A stretch of 64,000 bases of DNA from Patiriisocius sp047730165 (GCF_047730165.1 NZ_CP159834.1:1922001-1986000); one strand, 5' to 3'. Shown: positions 37,691-46,025, counted from the stretch's first letter. The notes: generated by a model from the sequence alone, not told the origin. Program-made: numbers and translations.

Positions 37691-37745
37691 GTATCGAGTT
37701 AATTGGGAGTTTTGAAACCCAATTTCCTCCAGACTGCAACGATAC
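37691..37745. repeat. cassette-boundary hairpin upstream of methyltransferase copy 2
   Basis: GTATCG (37691) pairs with CGATAC (to 37745), and inside AATTGGG pairs with CCCAATT. Lies between the methyltransferase start and the response regulator stop. Confidence 0.6.
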
Positions 37746-37882
37746 GGAAAGAGCAGTATGGTCTGGGTGGGTCGGTTTCGCCTATTAAATTTATACAGTG
37801 TTTTAGCCAGTGCTTTCTTTTATATAAGAAGGTCTACAATCATTTTTCATTGGTCAGAAGGCCTTTATTTTGTGCGAAACAC

Positions 37883-38281
37883 TTACAGTTTTTTAAATAT
37901 TTCGATGAACTTTTCTTTGGAAACGGGTTTAATAATGAAGTCGGTAACAAAACTTATACTTTTTGCCTTGGCAATATCAAATGGTGATATGGAGGATGAA
38001 ACAATATAAATAGTAATCTTTCTGTCCAGCTTTGGGCTAAGCAGTATGTATTCTTCAAGAAATTCCCATCCATCCATTACAGGCATGGAAAGGTCAAGAA
38101 GAATTATTTCAGGCAGGGTATCGCGATTGGCTGCATTGTTCTTTAAAAAATCTATCGCATCCAAGCCGTTTTCAAAAACTTTAATCGTCTCAACAAGATC
38201 TGTCTGTTCTATGGTTTTTTTGACCAAGAAAGTATAGATTTTATCGTCATCAACGATTCCAAGCGTTTTAACTTTATTCAT
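37883..38281 (-). CDS. single-domain response regulator (CheY-like)
   Basis: A 132-residue receiver domain without an output domain. Visible features are the acidic pocket GIVDDDK, the phospho-acceptor aspartate in ILLDLSMPVMDGWEF, the serine of IVSSS and the lysine in IIKPVSK. The start overlaps the kinase stop by 4 bp (ATGA), so the two form a two-component pair. It resembles Rcp1-type regulators that act by protein contact. Confidence 0.92.
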   Translation of the reverse strand: MNKVKTLGIVDDDKIYTFLVKKTIEQTDLVETIKVFENGLDAIDFLKNNAANRDTLPEIILLDLSMPVMDGWEFLEEYILLSPKLDRKITIYIVSSSISPFDIAKAKSISFVTDFIIKPVSKEKFIEIFKKL

Positions 38282-40161
38282 GTATTTTGGGTTTTAAATT
38301 CAATAAAAAATGTACTGCCTATATTAGGCATACTCGTGGCCCATATTTTTCCGCCGATTGCCTCCACCTGTGTTTTGACCAGGTACAAGCCGAATCCTCT
38401 AGCCTCTGGGTGCTTATGAAATGTTTTTCTTATTTTAAAAAGATTGTCTTGATGCTTTATTAAGTCGATTCCCAAACCATTGTCAGCAACAGATAAGATA
38501 ATGTTTCCGTTTACTTTTTCTAGCTTAATTTTGACAACAGGTTTTCTATCCGGTGATTTATATTTCAAGGTGTTACTAATAAGGTTTGTAAGTATACTCT
38601 CTATATATTTCCTCGGATTATAAAACTCATGGACATCATTAAAATTTATTTGAATATCTGCCTCGTAGGCTTCAATCTCAGATCTAAATCCGATAAGAAT
38701 ACGATCTAAACAGTCTTTCAAAATTATCTTGTCCGATCTTATTTCAGTGTCCTGCTTTATCTGAACCGATTCCACCAATTCGTTAAACACTTGATTTAAA
38801 TGGTTGGTTACAAGTTTTGTTTTTTTCAACAGGTCTTTTCGTTCCTCTTCATCCTTGCTCTCCCGCAGGTAATCAACCAGTATGGAAATATTTACAAGCG
38901 GTGCTCTTAAATTATGAGACACAATGTTGCAGAAATCAATAAGCTGTCGGTTTGCAATTTCTAATTCAGCGGTTCTTTTCGTCTTCTCTTCATTCTGAAA
39001 TGCCAGCTCTTTATTTGCAATTTCTAATTCAGCGGCTCGCTTCGTCTTCTCTTCATTCTGAAATACCAGCTCTTTATTCGCAATTATTAATTCAGCGGCT
39101 CTTTTCTTCTTCTCTTTTTTCTGAAATACCCGTTCTTTTTTTGCAATTTTTAATTCAGCGGCCCGTTTCTTCTTCTGTTTTTTCTGAAATACCAGCTCTT
39201 TATTTGCAACTATTAATTCAGCGGCCCTTTTTGTCTTCTCTTCCTTCTGAAATAACCGTTCTTCTTTTGCAATTTCTAATTCAGCGGCTCGTTTCGTCTT
39301 CTCTTCCTTCTGAAATGCCAGCGCTTTTTTTGCAATTTCTAATTCAGCGATTCTTTTCGACTTCTGTTTATTCAGAAATACCCGTTCTTCTTTAGCAATT
39401 TCTAATTCAGCGGCCCGTTTCTTCTTCTCTTCCTTCTGAAATACCAGCTTTTTATTCGCAATTTCTAATTCAGCGGCTCGTTTCGTCTTCTCTTCCTTCT
39501 GAAATAACAGCTCTTTTTTTGCAAGTACTAATTCAGCGGCCCGTTTCGTCTTCTGTTTATTCTGAAATACCCGTTCTTCTTTTACAATTTCCAATTCAGC
39601 GGCTCGTTTCGTCTTCTCTTCCTTCTGAAATACCAGCTCTTTTTTTGCAAATACTAATTCAGCGGCTCGTTTCTTCTTCTCTTCCTTCTGAAATGCCAGC
39701 TCTTTTTTTGCAATTTCTAATTCAGCGGCTCGTTTCGTCTTCTGTTTATTCTGAAATACCCGTTCTTCTTTTACAATTTCCAATTCAGAGACTCGTTTCG
39801 TCTTCTCTTCCTTCTGAAATGCCAGCTCTTTTTTTGCAATTTCTAATTCAGTGGCTCGTTTCGTCTTCTCTTCCTTCTGAAATACCAGCTCTTTATTTGC
39901 AATTTCTAATTCAGCGGCTCGTTTCGTCTTCTGTTTATTCTGAAATACCCGTTCTTCTTTTACAATTTCCAATTCAGAGGCTCGTCTCGTCTTCTCTTCC
40001 TTCTGAAATGCCAGCTCTTTTTTTGCAATTTCTAATTCAGTGGCTCGTTTTGTCTTCTCTTCCTTTTGAAATACCAGCTTCTTCGTTATTGCAATTAATT
40101 CGGTTTTAAGTGCATCTACTTCTTCCTGTTTTTCTTTAGTATTTTGATCTGTCCGAGTCAT
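38278..40161 (-). CDS. soluble histidine kinase with about 18 coiled-coil repeats of 21 residues
   Basis: 627 residues, no membrane segment or signal peptide. Residues about 20-397 are some 18 units of a 21-residue repeat (three heptads; type ELEIAKKELAFQKEEKTKRAA), predicted to form one long coiled coil. The kinase core follows: H-box DFCNIVSHNLRAPL, N-box ISNTLKYKS, G1 ADNGLGIDL and G2 RGFGLYLVK. No PAS or GAF sensor is visible, so the coil itself or a bound partner must be the input. The DNA of the repeats is a 63 bp minisatellite and copy number may vary between strains. Confidence 0.92.
   Translation of the reverse strand: MTRTDQNTKEKQEEVDALKTELIAITKKLVFQKEEKTKRATELEIAKKELAFQKEEKTRRASELEIVKEERVFQNKQKTKRAAELEIANKELVFQKEEKTKRATELEIAKKELAFQKEEKTKRVSELEIVKEERVFQNKQKTKRAAELEIAKKELAFQKEEKKKRAAELVFAKKELVFQKEEKTKRAAELEIVKEERVFQNKQKTKRAAELVLAKKELLFQKEEKTKRAAELEIANKKLVFQKEEKKKRAAELEIAKEERVFLNKQKSKRIAELEIAKKALAFQKEEKTKRAAELEIAKEERLFQKEEKTKRAAELIVANKELVFQKKQKKKRAAELKIAKKERVFQKKEKKKRAAELIIANKELVFQNEEKTKRAAELEIANKELAFQNEEKTKRTAELEIANRQLIDFCNIVSHNLRAPLVNISILVDYLRESKDEEERKDLLKKTKLVTNHLNQVFNELVESVQIKQDTEIRSDKIILKDCLDRILIGFRSEIEAYEADIQINFNDVHEFYNPRKYIESILTNLISNTLKYKSPDRKPVVKIKLEKVNGNIILSVADNGLGIDLIKHQDNLFKIRKTFHKHPEARGFGLYLVKTQVEAIGGKIWATSMPNIGSTFFIEFKTQNT
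38960..40090 (-). repeat. 63 bp minisatellite inside the histidine kinase gene
   Basis: About 18 imperfect units of 63 bp keep the reading frame. Sub-patterns of two or three units recur (units with KEERVFQNKQK alternate with KKELAFQKEEK), which suggests growth by duplication of multi-unit blocks. Confidence 0.85.
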
Positions 40162-40316
40162 TTTAGTTCAATTAAGCATTGGTTTTGGGAATATTTTCTA
40201 TAAAGGCGTTTTTTAGCATTAAATATTAGGTTCAGTGTACAGGCGTTAGCGTGTTTCGTTACACACCACATTCAAACGGGTGCTTCTCATTGGAAAACCC
40301 GGAGGGTTTTTAAAGT

Positions 40317-40348
40317 AAGGCAGTATAAGCCATTGCTTATACTGCCTT
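40317..40348. terminator. perfect 14 bp hairpin
   Basis: AAGGCAGTATAAGC pairs with GCTTATACTGCCTT over CATT. A short T stretch follows on the plus strand. Related to the imperfect CAGTATAAG/CTTAT motif at the left edge of the other repeat copies. Confidence 0.5.
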
Positions 40349-40603
40349 TTGGCACACGTTTTTTTTAAGACAGACTGGTACACTTTCTGGTCCATACTTT
40401 TTTCTTAAGGGCTAATATAGTCATATCAATTTAAAGTTCGTTACCGTTTTATTTATCACGTTTTCCCTGTTGTTTTCGGTCAGATTATAAGCGGTTGATT
40501 AACAAAAGGGTACGGTCTTATATGTTAACAGCAAAAAAAATAAATTCTATTAGGTCCGTCTCTGTCTTGTCGAGATAATTATAGGAAAAACGTAATAAAA
40601 AAA

Positions 40604-40638
40604 AACTTAGATAAGTACAAAAGTTAATGTCTAAGCTT
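40604..40638 (-). terminator. terminator-like hairpin of a lost minus-strand gene
   Basis: AAGCTTAGACATTAAC pairs imperfectly with GTACTTATCTAAGTT (minus strand), followed by eight or more T. It corresponds in position and flanks to the adhesin terminator at 29245-29290, so a secreted-protein gene probably once stood to its right. Confidence 0.55.
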
Positions 40639-40834
40639 AAAATAATAGTGTCTAAAATTAATGAAGAAAAGAGTTTTTTCGCCTCAGTTCTTCCTTGACA
40701 GGTACCTTTATTTGTATTCTCCTATACCATTGAAGTTAAAAACAAACTGAAAAATGGAATCTCGTTATTACACCCTTGTTATACTATTTGGAGTCTGGGC
40801 TTAGACAGAGAAAGATAAGATAATAGACGTTTAA

Positions 40835-40886
40835 AAGACTACGTATAAACACGTATTTTCTAAAATACGTGTTTATACGTAGTCTT
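40835..40886. repeat. perfect 52 bp palindrome
   Basis: Two 25-nt arms (40835-40859 and 40862-40886) are exact reverse complements around a 2-nt centre; the outer part reads AAGACTACGTATAAACACG. It is not followed by a clear T run. The other repeat copies show only partial traces here (for example GACTACGTGTAAATACG at 14866-14882), so the perfect form is specific to this copy. Confidence 0.8.
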
Positions 40887-40980
40887 AGTATCTCTTCTTT
40901 AGTCATTTTGAATGATTTTTGCAAATCGTTTTAGGTCGTGCAATTAATTGCACATTTTGTTTGTAAACGGTTTTTTATAT

Positions 40981-41366
40981 CTATATGACTTTCACAGTAG
41001 GTCTATAGTCAAGCTTCAAAAAATACAACCCCTTTGTTAAGCTTTGAATGTTTATTTTATCATTAACAGAGATAATTCTACCACTAATTGTCTCCCTATA
41101 AATATCATAAATTTTATATTTTTTTGTTTTATACAATCCCTAAATTTAGATATTATTTGAAGAAGGGCTAGGAAATAATTTTATATTTTGATTGATATTT
41201 CCAACGTTTTGTACCCCTAGAGTTACGAGTGAGAATTTTACAATTTTATTATCATCGTAAACATTGATATACAAATCTGTTCCACGCACAAATAACCCAG
41301 TTGGATGATCAATACTTGTAACCAAACCGCTTACTATTGTTATGGAGGTGGGGCTGTGTTAAATCA
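40981..41366 (-). pseudogene. 3' remnant of a T9SS-secreted protein gene with in-frame stops
   Basis: Read on the minus strand: a beta-propeller-like end (SIDHPTGLFVRGTDLYINV, then DDNKIVKFSL), then the sorting-domain start NIKLFPSPSSNNI, two in-frame stops close together, then the sorting-domain end KYKIYDIY ... SLTKGLYFLKL and the final stop at 40981-40983. The 5' part of the gene is missing. Confidence 0.75.
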
Positions 41367-41643
41367 CTAGGTTCAGTAAAGACGTTTATTTGAGTAATTT
41401 TAGCCGTTCTAAAAATCTACCCACCGCAAAGGTTGCGCATTGCTTTGGGAAATCCGAAATCAATTTTATAAGTGTTTTAATTTGATGTACTATGAATAAA
41501 ACCGATGTAAGAGTTTCGCACTATTTTGGTCAGTCAGTTATTTTTTTTTGTCACAGTATATTCTATTCCAACAATAAGAAAACTCATTCATATTTAAACG
41601 TGTACCTTTTTTATTGAATAGGTTTCAGTTCGATATAAAGTAA

Positions 41644-41670
41644 AAAAAGCCTCATTTCTGGAGGCTTTTT
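41644..41670 (-). terminator. intrinsic terminator of the NTF2-like lipoprotein gene
   Basis: AAAAAGCCTC (41644-41653) pairs with GAGGCTTTTT (41661-41670). On the minus strand it ends in a T run, 27 bp after the stop codon at 41697. Confidence 0.85.
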
Positions 41671-41696
41671 CTAGGTATTCTCTTTTTTAGAATAAA

Positions 41697-42209
41697 TTAT
41701 TTTCCTTCTAAAACATTGCTAGATGCTGTTAGATCGCCATAAAATTGCTGATAAAGAATTTTTCCAGCCTCGTCAAAATCAAAAGATTCGTACAGGCGTA
41801 CATCAGTTTGAATTGCTTCAGTGGAGTCAGTAGCTGCTTTTGTAGTCCTCCATGTTGCGTAATAACGAACAGATCCATCTGCTTCTTTAGTCTCCGTATT
41901 AACTCCAGGTAGAAGGTAAATCTCATCTAATATTTTAAAGTCATACAAATCCCATCCTTCTTGATCCATTCGCTTAATGTCGGCTAGAGAAATAGAATCG
42001 TTTTCAGCTCCCATTCTGGTGTTAAGCATAATTGCATTTTCGCTGTATAGTGCGTCATAGTCCAATTCCTCAATTTGATATCCATTGAGATAATCCATAA
42101 CAGTTAGCGAATTTTTTTCAAAGGTATCAACGCTAGTTGTAACTTCTACTTTATTCTGGCAGCTAGAAAGCAAACCGAGCATGAAAATTAATGTGTATTG
42201 TAATTTCAT
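41697..42209 (-). CDS. lipoprotein, possibly NTF2/SnoaL-like
   Basis: 170 residues with a lipoprotein signal peptide: LGLLSSC, cysteine at about residue 17. The mature part has alternating helices and strands (NGYQIEELDYDALYSEN ... VRYYATWRTTK) that recall NTF2/SnoaL-like proteins; this fold call is tentative. The -7-like element TATATTTG (42237-42244, minus) precedes it. Ends at a strong terminator, so it is a single-gene unit. Confidence 0.7.
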   Translation of the reverse strand: MKLQYTLIFMLGLLSSCQNKVEVTTSVDTFEKNSLTVMDYLNGYQIEELDYDALYSENAIMLNTRMGAENDSISLADIKRMDQEGWDLYDFKILDEIYLLPGVNTETKEADGSVRYYATWRTTKAATDSTEAIQTDVRLYESFDFDEAGKILYQQFYGDLTASSNVLEGK

Positions 42210-42636
42210 AATTTAAAGTTTAATTAGTTATTTAAACAAATATACGTTTTAAAATACAAAAGAAGATAGTATTAGTTCTAGTAGCCTCAGCGCTATTGGT
42301 TCAGTAAAGCTCTTATAGCTAGGTTTTTGTAATCTACAATGGCGTACAATTTTGTTGTCTAGGAGTCGTAAGGGTTTAAAAAAATAGCTTGCTAAAAATA
42401 CAAAGAACCAGAGAAAAATCTTTAGGATCTTCCAAGTATTGGAGAACAAGCAACTAATTATACATGTTTTGTTTCTATTTATTTTTAGCGTCAGATTAAT
42501 ATCATATTGCAGTCATAATGATGTTTTGTCTATTGCAAACTAAAGAAAGCTTAACAGCTATCTTTGAGTAATAAATACTATTGTAAACCTTTAAAAGCAC
42601 GAACCTAAAACAATTAATTTAAGAGATATTAAAAAA
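42210..42636. other. gene-poor gap
   Basis: Contains the upstream -7-like element of the lipoprotein gene. On the plus strand, 42254-42300 reads like a signal peptide (KKIVLVLVASALLVQ) and then meets a stop, perhaps a relic. The minus-strand frame 42249-42449 has no recognisable content. Confidence 0.45.
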
Positions 42637-43056
42637 ATGAGATTAGAAAGACATTGGTCATGGAGTCAATTAGCAGAAATGAGTGGATTAAGTATAAGAA
42701 CTATTTAGCGAATTGAAAATGGAGAGAATGCAGGTCTATAATCTTTAAAATCTTTAGCAGCGGTTTTTGAAATAAATATAAGTGATTCAGATAAGACCCA
42801 GGAAAGGGAACAGATTAGAAAAGAAGGGGGATACGGTCAAAATGTTAAGAGGCTTTATAAATTTCTTGCAATTGCAATATTAAGCTTGGTAGTTCCATTA
42901 ATTCTTGCAATTATTAATTCATCAAATCGGAATATATTTTTGTGGATGATTCCTTCTTGATTAGTATTGTTAGGAATCTATTCTCTTAATGTCTTTGACT
43001 TCTTTGGAGAAGAATGGAAAAGAAAATTAATTAAAAACAAATTTAAAAAAGAGTAG
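42637..43056 (+). pseudogene. Xre-type HTH protein with 2TM domain, three nonsense mutations
   Basis: From ATG at 42637 the frame reads WSWSQLAEMSGLSIRTI, stop (TAG 42706-42708), RIENGEN, stop, SLKSLAAVFEINIS ..., two membrane stretches (FLAIAILSLVVPLILAII and LVLLGIYSLNVF) with a TGA between them, and ends at TAG 43054-43056. All three interruptions are single-base nonsense changes (for example expected CAG in RTIQRIENG); the frame is otherwise intact, so inactivation is recent. Confidence 0.8.
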
Positions 43057-43106
43057 GGATTTTTTAATGTTATGTCCTAAAATACGGCTACCGGTTAAAA
43101 TTAATT

Positions 43107-45563
43107 TTACCCTTCAAAATCGCCATCGCCACCACCTCGGTCTTCACGTGGGCCTTGCTTTTTCTGGTTAAAGCGATATGTGAATGATAGGTTTACTTGG
43201 CGTTGTCTCCACTGGAATTCACTCTCTTGTATAAACGTGCTAGTTTCTGTTCTAGAGATACGCTTGCGACTATTAAAGAGGTCACTCACATTAAGCCCAA
43301 GGGTCGCATTATCATTAAATAAGTCTTTGCTCAAGGCAAGGCTCACAGAAAAAATGCCTTCACTTTCTGTCTGTGCATTATTACGAGGGCCACGGTAAAA
43401 TGCATTAGTTTGCCAGTCTATCTTTGCAGGTAAGCTCACCTTTGCGCTACCACGCGCAAACCAACTACTGTTTTCTGTGCCATAATCGATACCATTGAAA
43501 CTTCCTTCACTTTTAAAATTAAAATAATTAAAACTCCCGTTAAGACGCAACCACTTAATGGCGTTGTAAAGTACACCGGTCTCAAAACCATACCGATCGT
43601 TTGTAGATAGATTTATAGGAAATGTTCTAATAATGGGCACTCCGTTAGGAGTAAGCTCACCTGTGTCTTCTTGTATGCGCTCAAAAGCATCCGTCTCGTG
43701 CTGAAAATATATAGACGTGGTAAGGGTGATTTTTTCCCAACTTTTCAAATAGCCTAAATCAAAGGCATTAGAGTAAGCAGGACTAATATTTGGATTTCCC
43801 TGAAATACATTGGTCTCACTCGAGCGAGAAGGAAAAGGGTTTATAAAGTAACCGCGAGGTCTATTAATACGGCGATTGTAACCCACTGTTACGTTTTCGC
43901 GTTTAGCGATTTCGTACGATAAATTTACAGTAGGAAACAAGCCAAAATATGAATTGTCAAAATTTGCGTCAAACCCGATCGTGGCTTCTTCGTTTGCCTC
44001 AACCGCTCCAGCAAGTCTGGTGTTTTCTGCTCGCAGTCCCAATAAATAGCTGAACTTAGTGCCTAGCTTGTTACCGTATTGTACATAGGCCGCTAGAACG
44101 TCTTCGTCATAAGTAAAAACATTTGAGAGTCCGTTATCTCTGTAAAACTCGTTGCTTAAACCACCTTCTTCAAATAACTCATAGTCTGTGATAGACTCTT
44201 CTAGATTGACTCTAAAGCCGGCTTCAAACTGCGCATTCTCGCCAATAGGGCGCACATAGTCAGATTGTAATAATAGCTCGGTACTCTCTTCATCACTGCG
44301 CACCACCTCAGACGGTAAGCGCTCGATGGTAGGGAAGGTATTGCGTTCTGTTATTAAAGATCGTTGTTTTTCATTGTCTACTTCATATTGAAAATCTGCG
44401 GTAAGTTTATGACCACTAGTGTCAAAATCTCTCACATAATTAAGAGATCCTTGCACACTTATATCTTCTTCTGTTTCTAGTTCTTGTCGCAGTCTCGAAA
44501 CTTCTAGCATGCTTGGTGTACTCAACTCATCTGTAAAGTTGCTTACCGTATCCTCATCATCGCCTAAGCGCAAAAAAACAGATCCTGTAATGGATGAAGA
44601 CTCCGTTAAAAAATACTCCATCCCAAGATTTGTATTAAAACCACGGTTTAAACGATCGTAGTCTCGCCTTTCTGTCACAAATGGATTGGTCGCAGTTTCG
44701 GTAAGATATTGGTTATCAAAAAATGCATTACCTGGAGCGTCTCTGTAATTAACCCCAGTAGTGTTAAAGATGTTATATTTTTTTGTCCTAATATTTAGAT
44801 TTCCAGAAAGACCGTAGTTCGTAGGATCTCCAATTGTAGCTTGTATAGATCCATTAAGACCAAGCGTCTTTTCTTTCCGGAGTATAATGTTTAAGATTCC
44901 TGCAGTACCTTCTGCGTCATAACGGGCAGAAGGAGAGGTGATCACTTCTACACGTTCTATGGCATCTGCCGGAAGCTGTCGCAAGGCATCTGTAGATCCA
45001 AAACCAGCAATGGCAGAGGGTTTGCCATTAATTAGTATGCGAACATTTTCATTACCACGCAGCGCAATCGATCCGTCCACATCTACGGTCACAGAAGGGA
45101 CGTTACTTAAAGCGTCACTTACCGTAGCACCACTCGTGGTAAGGTCTTTTCCTATATTGTAGATTTTCTTGTCGAGTCTTATTTGTACTTCAGTCGTTTC
45201 TGCTCGGATGATAACTTCGTCTAAGCTTGCCAAATTTATTTCTAGAAAAACATCTGGCATCGTGATATTGGCAGTAATATTCTGCCCCGTAATTTCTTTG
45301 GTTTTAAAAGAGATATACTCGTAACGTATGGTGTAGGTGCCAGCTGCCACTTGTATGTTGTAGGCTCCATTAAGATCTGTGATTCCTCCGGTTATTACGT
45401 TATTTTTTTTGTCTATAAATGAAACCGTTGCATATTCTAGCGGCGTGTTAACATCCTGTTCTAGTACTTTTCCACTTACTGTAAAGTCTTTAGGTAGACT
45501 AGGTCCTTGAGCAACCGCAATAAGAGAAAAAAGGACGAGGCAAGTGGTTAGATAAATTTTCAT
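43107..45563 (-). CDS. outer-membrane beta-barrel receptor (TonB-receptor-like, CarboxypepD_reg-like N-terminus)
   Basis: 818 residues with signal peptide MKIYLTTCLVLFSLIAVAQ. A carboxypeptidase-regulatory-like domain (about 28-110, FTVSGKVLEQDVNTPLEYATVSF, shown by its core GKVLEQD) leads into a plug-like domain (LRQLPADAIERVEVITSPSAR, core IERVEVITSPSARYDAEG). A long barrel follows, with the C-terminal strand VNLSFTYRFNQ. The tail is Gly/Asp-rich. It belongs to the OMP_b-brl_3 type common in Bacteroidota; no SusD partner is adjacent, so the substrate is unknown. Confidence 0.88.
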   Translation of the reverse strand: MKIYLTTCLVLFSLIAVAQGPSLPKDFTVSGKVLEQDVNTPLEYATVSFIDKKNNVITGGITDLNGAYNIQVAAGTYTIRYEYISFKTKEITGQNITANITMPDVFLEINLASLDEVIIRAETTEVQIRLDKKIYNIGKDLTTSGATVSDALSNVPSVTVDVDGSIALRGNENVRILINGKPSAIAGFGSTDALRQLPADAIERVEVITSPSARYDAEGTAGILNIILRKEKTLGLNGSIQATIGDPTNYGLSGNLNIRTKKYNIFNTTGVNYRDAPGNAFFDNQYLTETATNPFVTERRDYDRLNRGFNTNLGMEYFLTESSSITGSVFLRLGDDEDTVSNFTDELSTPSMLEVSRLRQELETEEDISVQGSLNYVRDFDTSGHKLTADFQYEVDNEKQRSLITERNTFPTIERLPSEVVRSDEESTELLLQSDYVRPIGENAQFEAGFRVNLEESITDYELFEEGGLSNEFYRDNGLSNVFTYDEDVLAAYVQYGNKLGTKFSYLLGLRAENTRLAGAVEANEEATIGFDANFDNSYFGLFPTVNLSYEIAKRENVTVGYNRRINRPRGYFINPFPSRSSETNVFQGNPNISPAYSNAFDLGYLKSWEKITLTTSIYFQHETDAFERIQEDTGELTPNGVPIIRTFPINLSTNDRYGFETGVLYNAIKWLRLNGSFNYFNFKSEGSFNGIDYGTENSSWFARGSAKVSLPAKIDWQTNAFYRGPRNNAQTESEGIFSVSLALSKDLFNDNATLGLNVSDLFNSRKRISRTETSTFIQESEFQWRQRQVNLSFTYRFNQKKQGPREDRGGGDGDFEG

Positions 45564-45591
45564 GCTGTTATTCGTTTTTCTTTTTAGACTA

Positions 45592-45599
45592 CAAAAATA
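45592..45599 (-). promoter_or_regulatory. -7 promoter element of the receptor gene
   Basis: On the minus strand TATTTTTG (TAnnTTTG form) lies 29 bp ahead of the start codon at 45563. I see no clear -33 TTTG. Confidence 0.5.
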
Positions 45600-45650
45600 G
45601 TTTTGCCCCTCGGCTTAAATTGATAATGTTATGTTAAAACAAATGAGCCC

Positions 45651-46025
45651 TTATATTATTTCTAGCACTCGAGAAGGAGGTCTTCCTATTACCGCTTTAT
45701 TCCCGTGAACCACGATAGGTCGCTCCATCAGTTTTGGGTATTGTATCATCGCTAGAATGATAGCAGCATCACTCAGGGTTTTTGCTTTAAATTGTTCTTT
45801 CCAGATGGCTTCGTTTTTTCTCACGAGTTCGATAGGAGCGATGCCCAGCTTTTTTATAATCGCAGAAAGCGTTGCCACATCAAGCGGCTCGTCTATATAT
45901 TTTACGGTTTTAATCTCTGTTTTAGCCAATGCATCTGGAGTCAGCAGCGAAGCAACGTTTTCTTCCAGTATGAGCAAACATTCGCGAGACTTACTGCAAC
46001 GAGGATTATGATATATTACAATCAT
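45651..46025 (-). CDS. arsC: arsenate reductase, glutaredoxin-type (ArsC family)
   Basis: 124 residues with the active-site start IYHNPRCSKSREC, and the conserved LMERPIVVHGNKAVIGRPP near the end, as in glutathione/glutaredoxin-linked ArsC. No arsenite pump or ArsR gene is near, so it may be a housekeeping reductase of this family. It lies 27 bp downstream of the carboxylesterase gene. Confidence 0.88.
   Translation of the reverse strand: MIVIYHNPRCSKSRECLLILEENVASLLTPDALAKTEIKTVKYIDEPLDVATLSAIIKKLGIAPIELVRKNEAIWKEQFKAKTLSDAAIILAMIQYPKLMERPIVVHGNKAVIGRPPSRVLEII

Larger units (their letters stand above)
40315..40930. repeat. dispersed 0.7 kb repeat, copy 4, most eroded
   Basis: Shares the same segment order as copies 1-3, with CAGTATAAGCCATTGCTTATA at its left and TCTCTTCTTTAGTCATTTTGAATG near its right. 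The coding remnant is almost gone (about 40380-40530, minus strand). Like copy 3 it has the motif AATAGTGTCTAAAATTAATG just right of a terminator-like hairpin. Confidence 0.5.
40162..41696. other. 1.5 kb stretch without intact genes
   Basis: Holds, left to right: a perfect 14 bp-stem hairpin (40317-40348), an eroded copy of the 0.7 kb repeat (40315-40930), a terminator-like hairpin (40604-40638), a perfect 25 bp-arm palindrome (40835-40886), the remains of a T9SS gene (40981-41366) and an unremarkable AT-rich stretch to the terminator at 41644. No intact coding frame is convincing. Confidence 0.7.

Noticed and set aside
10013..37745. Canonical integron with attC sites
   Set aside because: The hairpins fold in attC style, but their ends do not fit the RYYYAAC/GTTRRRY core and no IntI-like gene is present in the window; only the cassette-like idea is kept as a finding.
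38952..40109. Repetitive plus-strand frames and a possible CRISPR-like array
   Set aside because: They are the antisense of the 63 bp coiled-coil repeats in the histidine kinase; units are contiguous with no unique spacers.
42249..42449. 66-residue minus-strand frame
   Set aside because: No recognisable domain, and it overlaps the upstream element of the lipoprotein gene and a decayed plus-strand signal-peptide-like sequence.
41370..43056. Copy of the tRNA-Ser 3' end as a right attachment site
   Set aside because: Scanning this stretch by eye I found no match to the TTCGAATCC ... ACTCTCC end.
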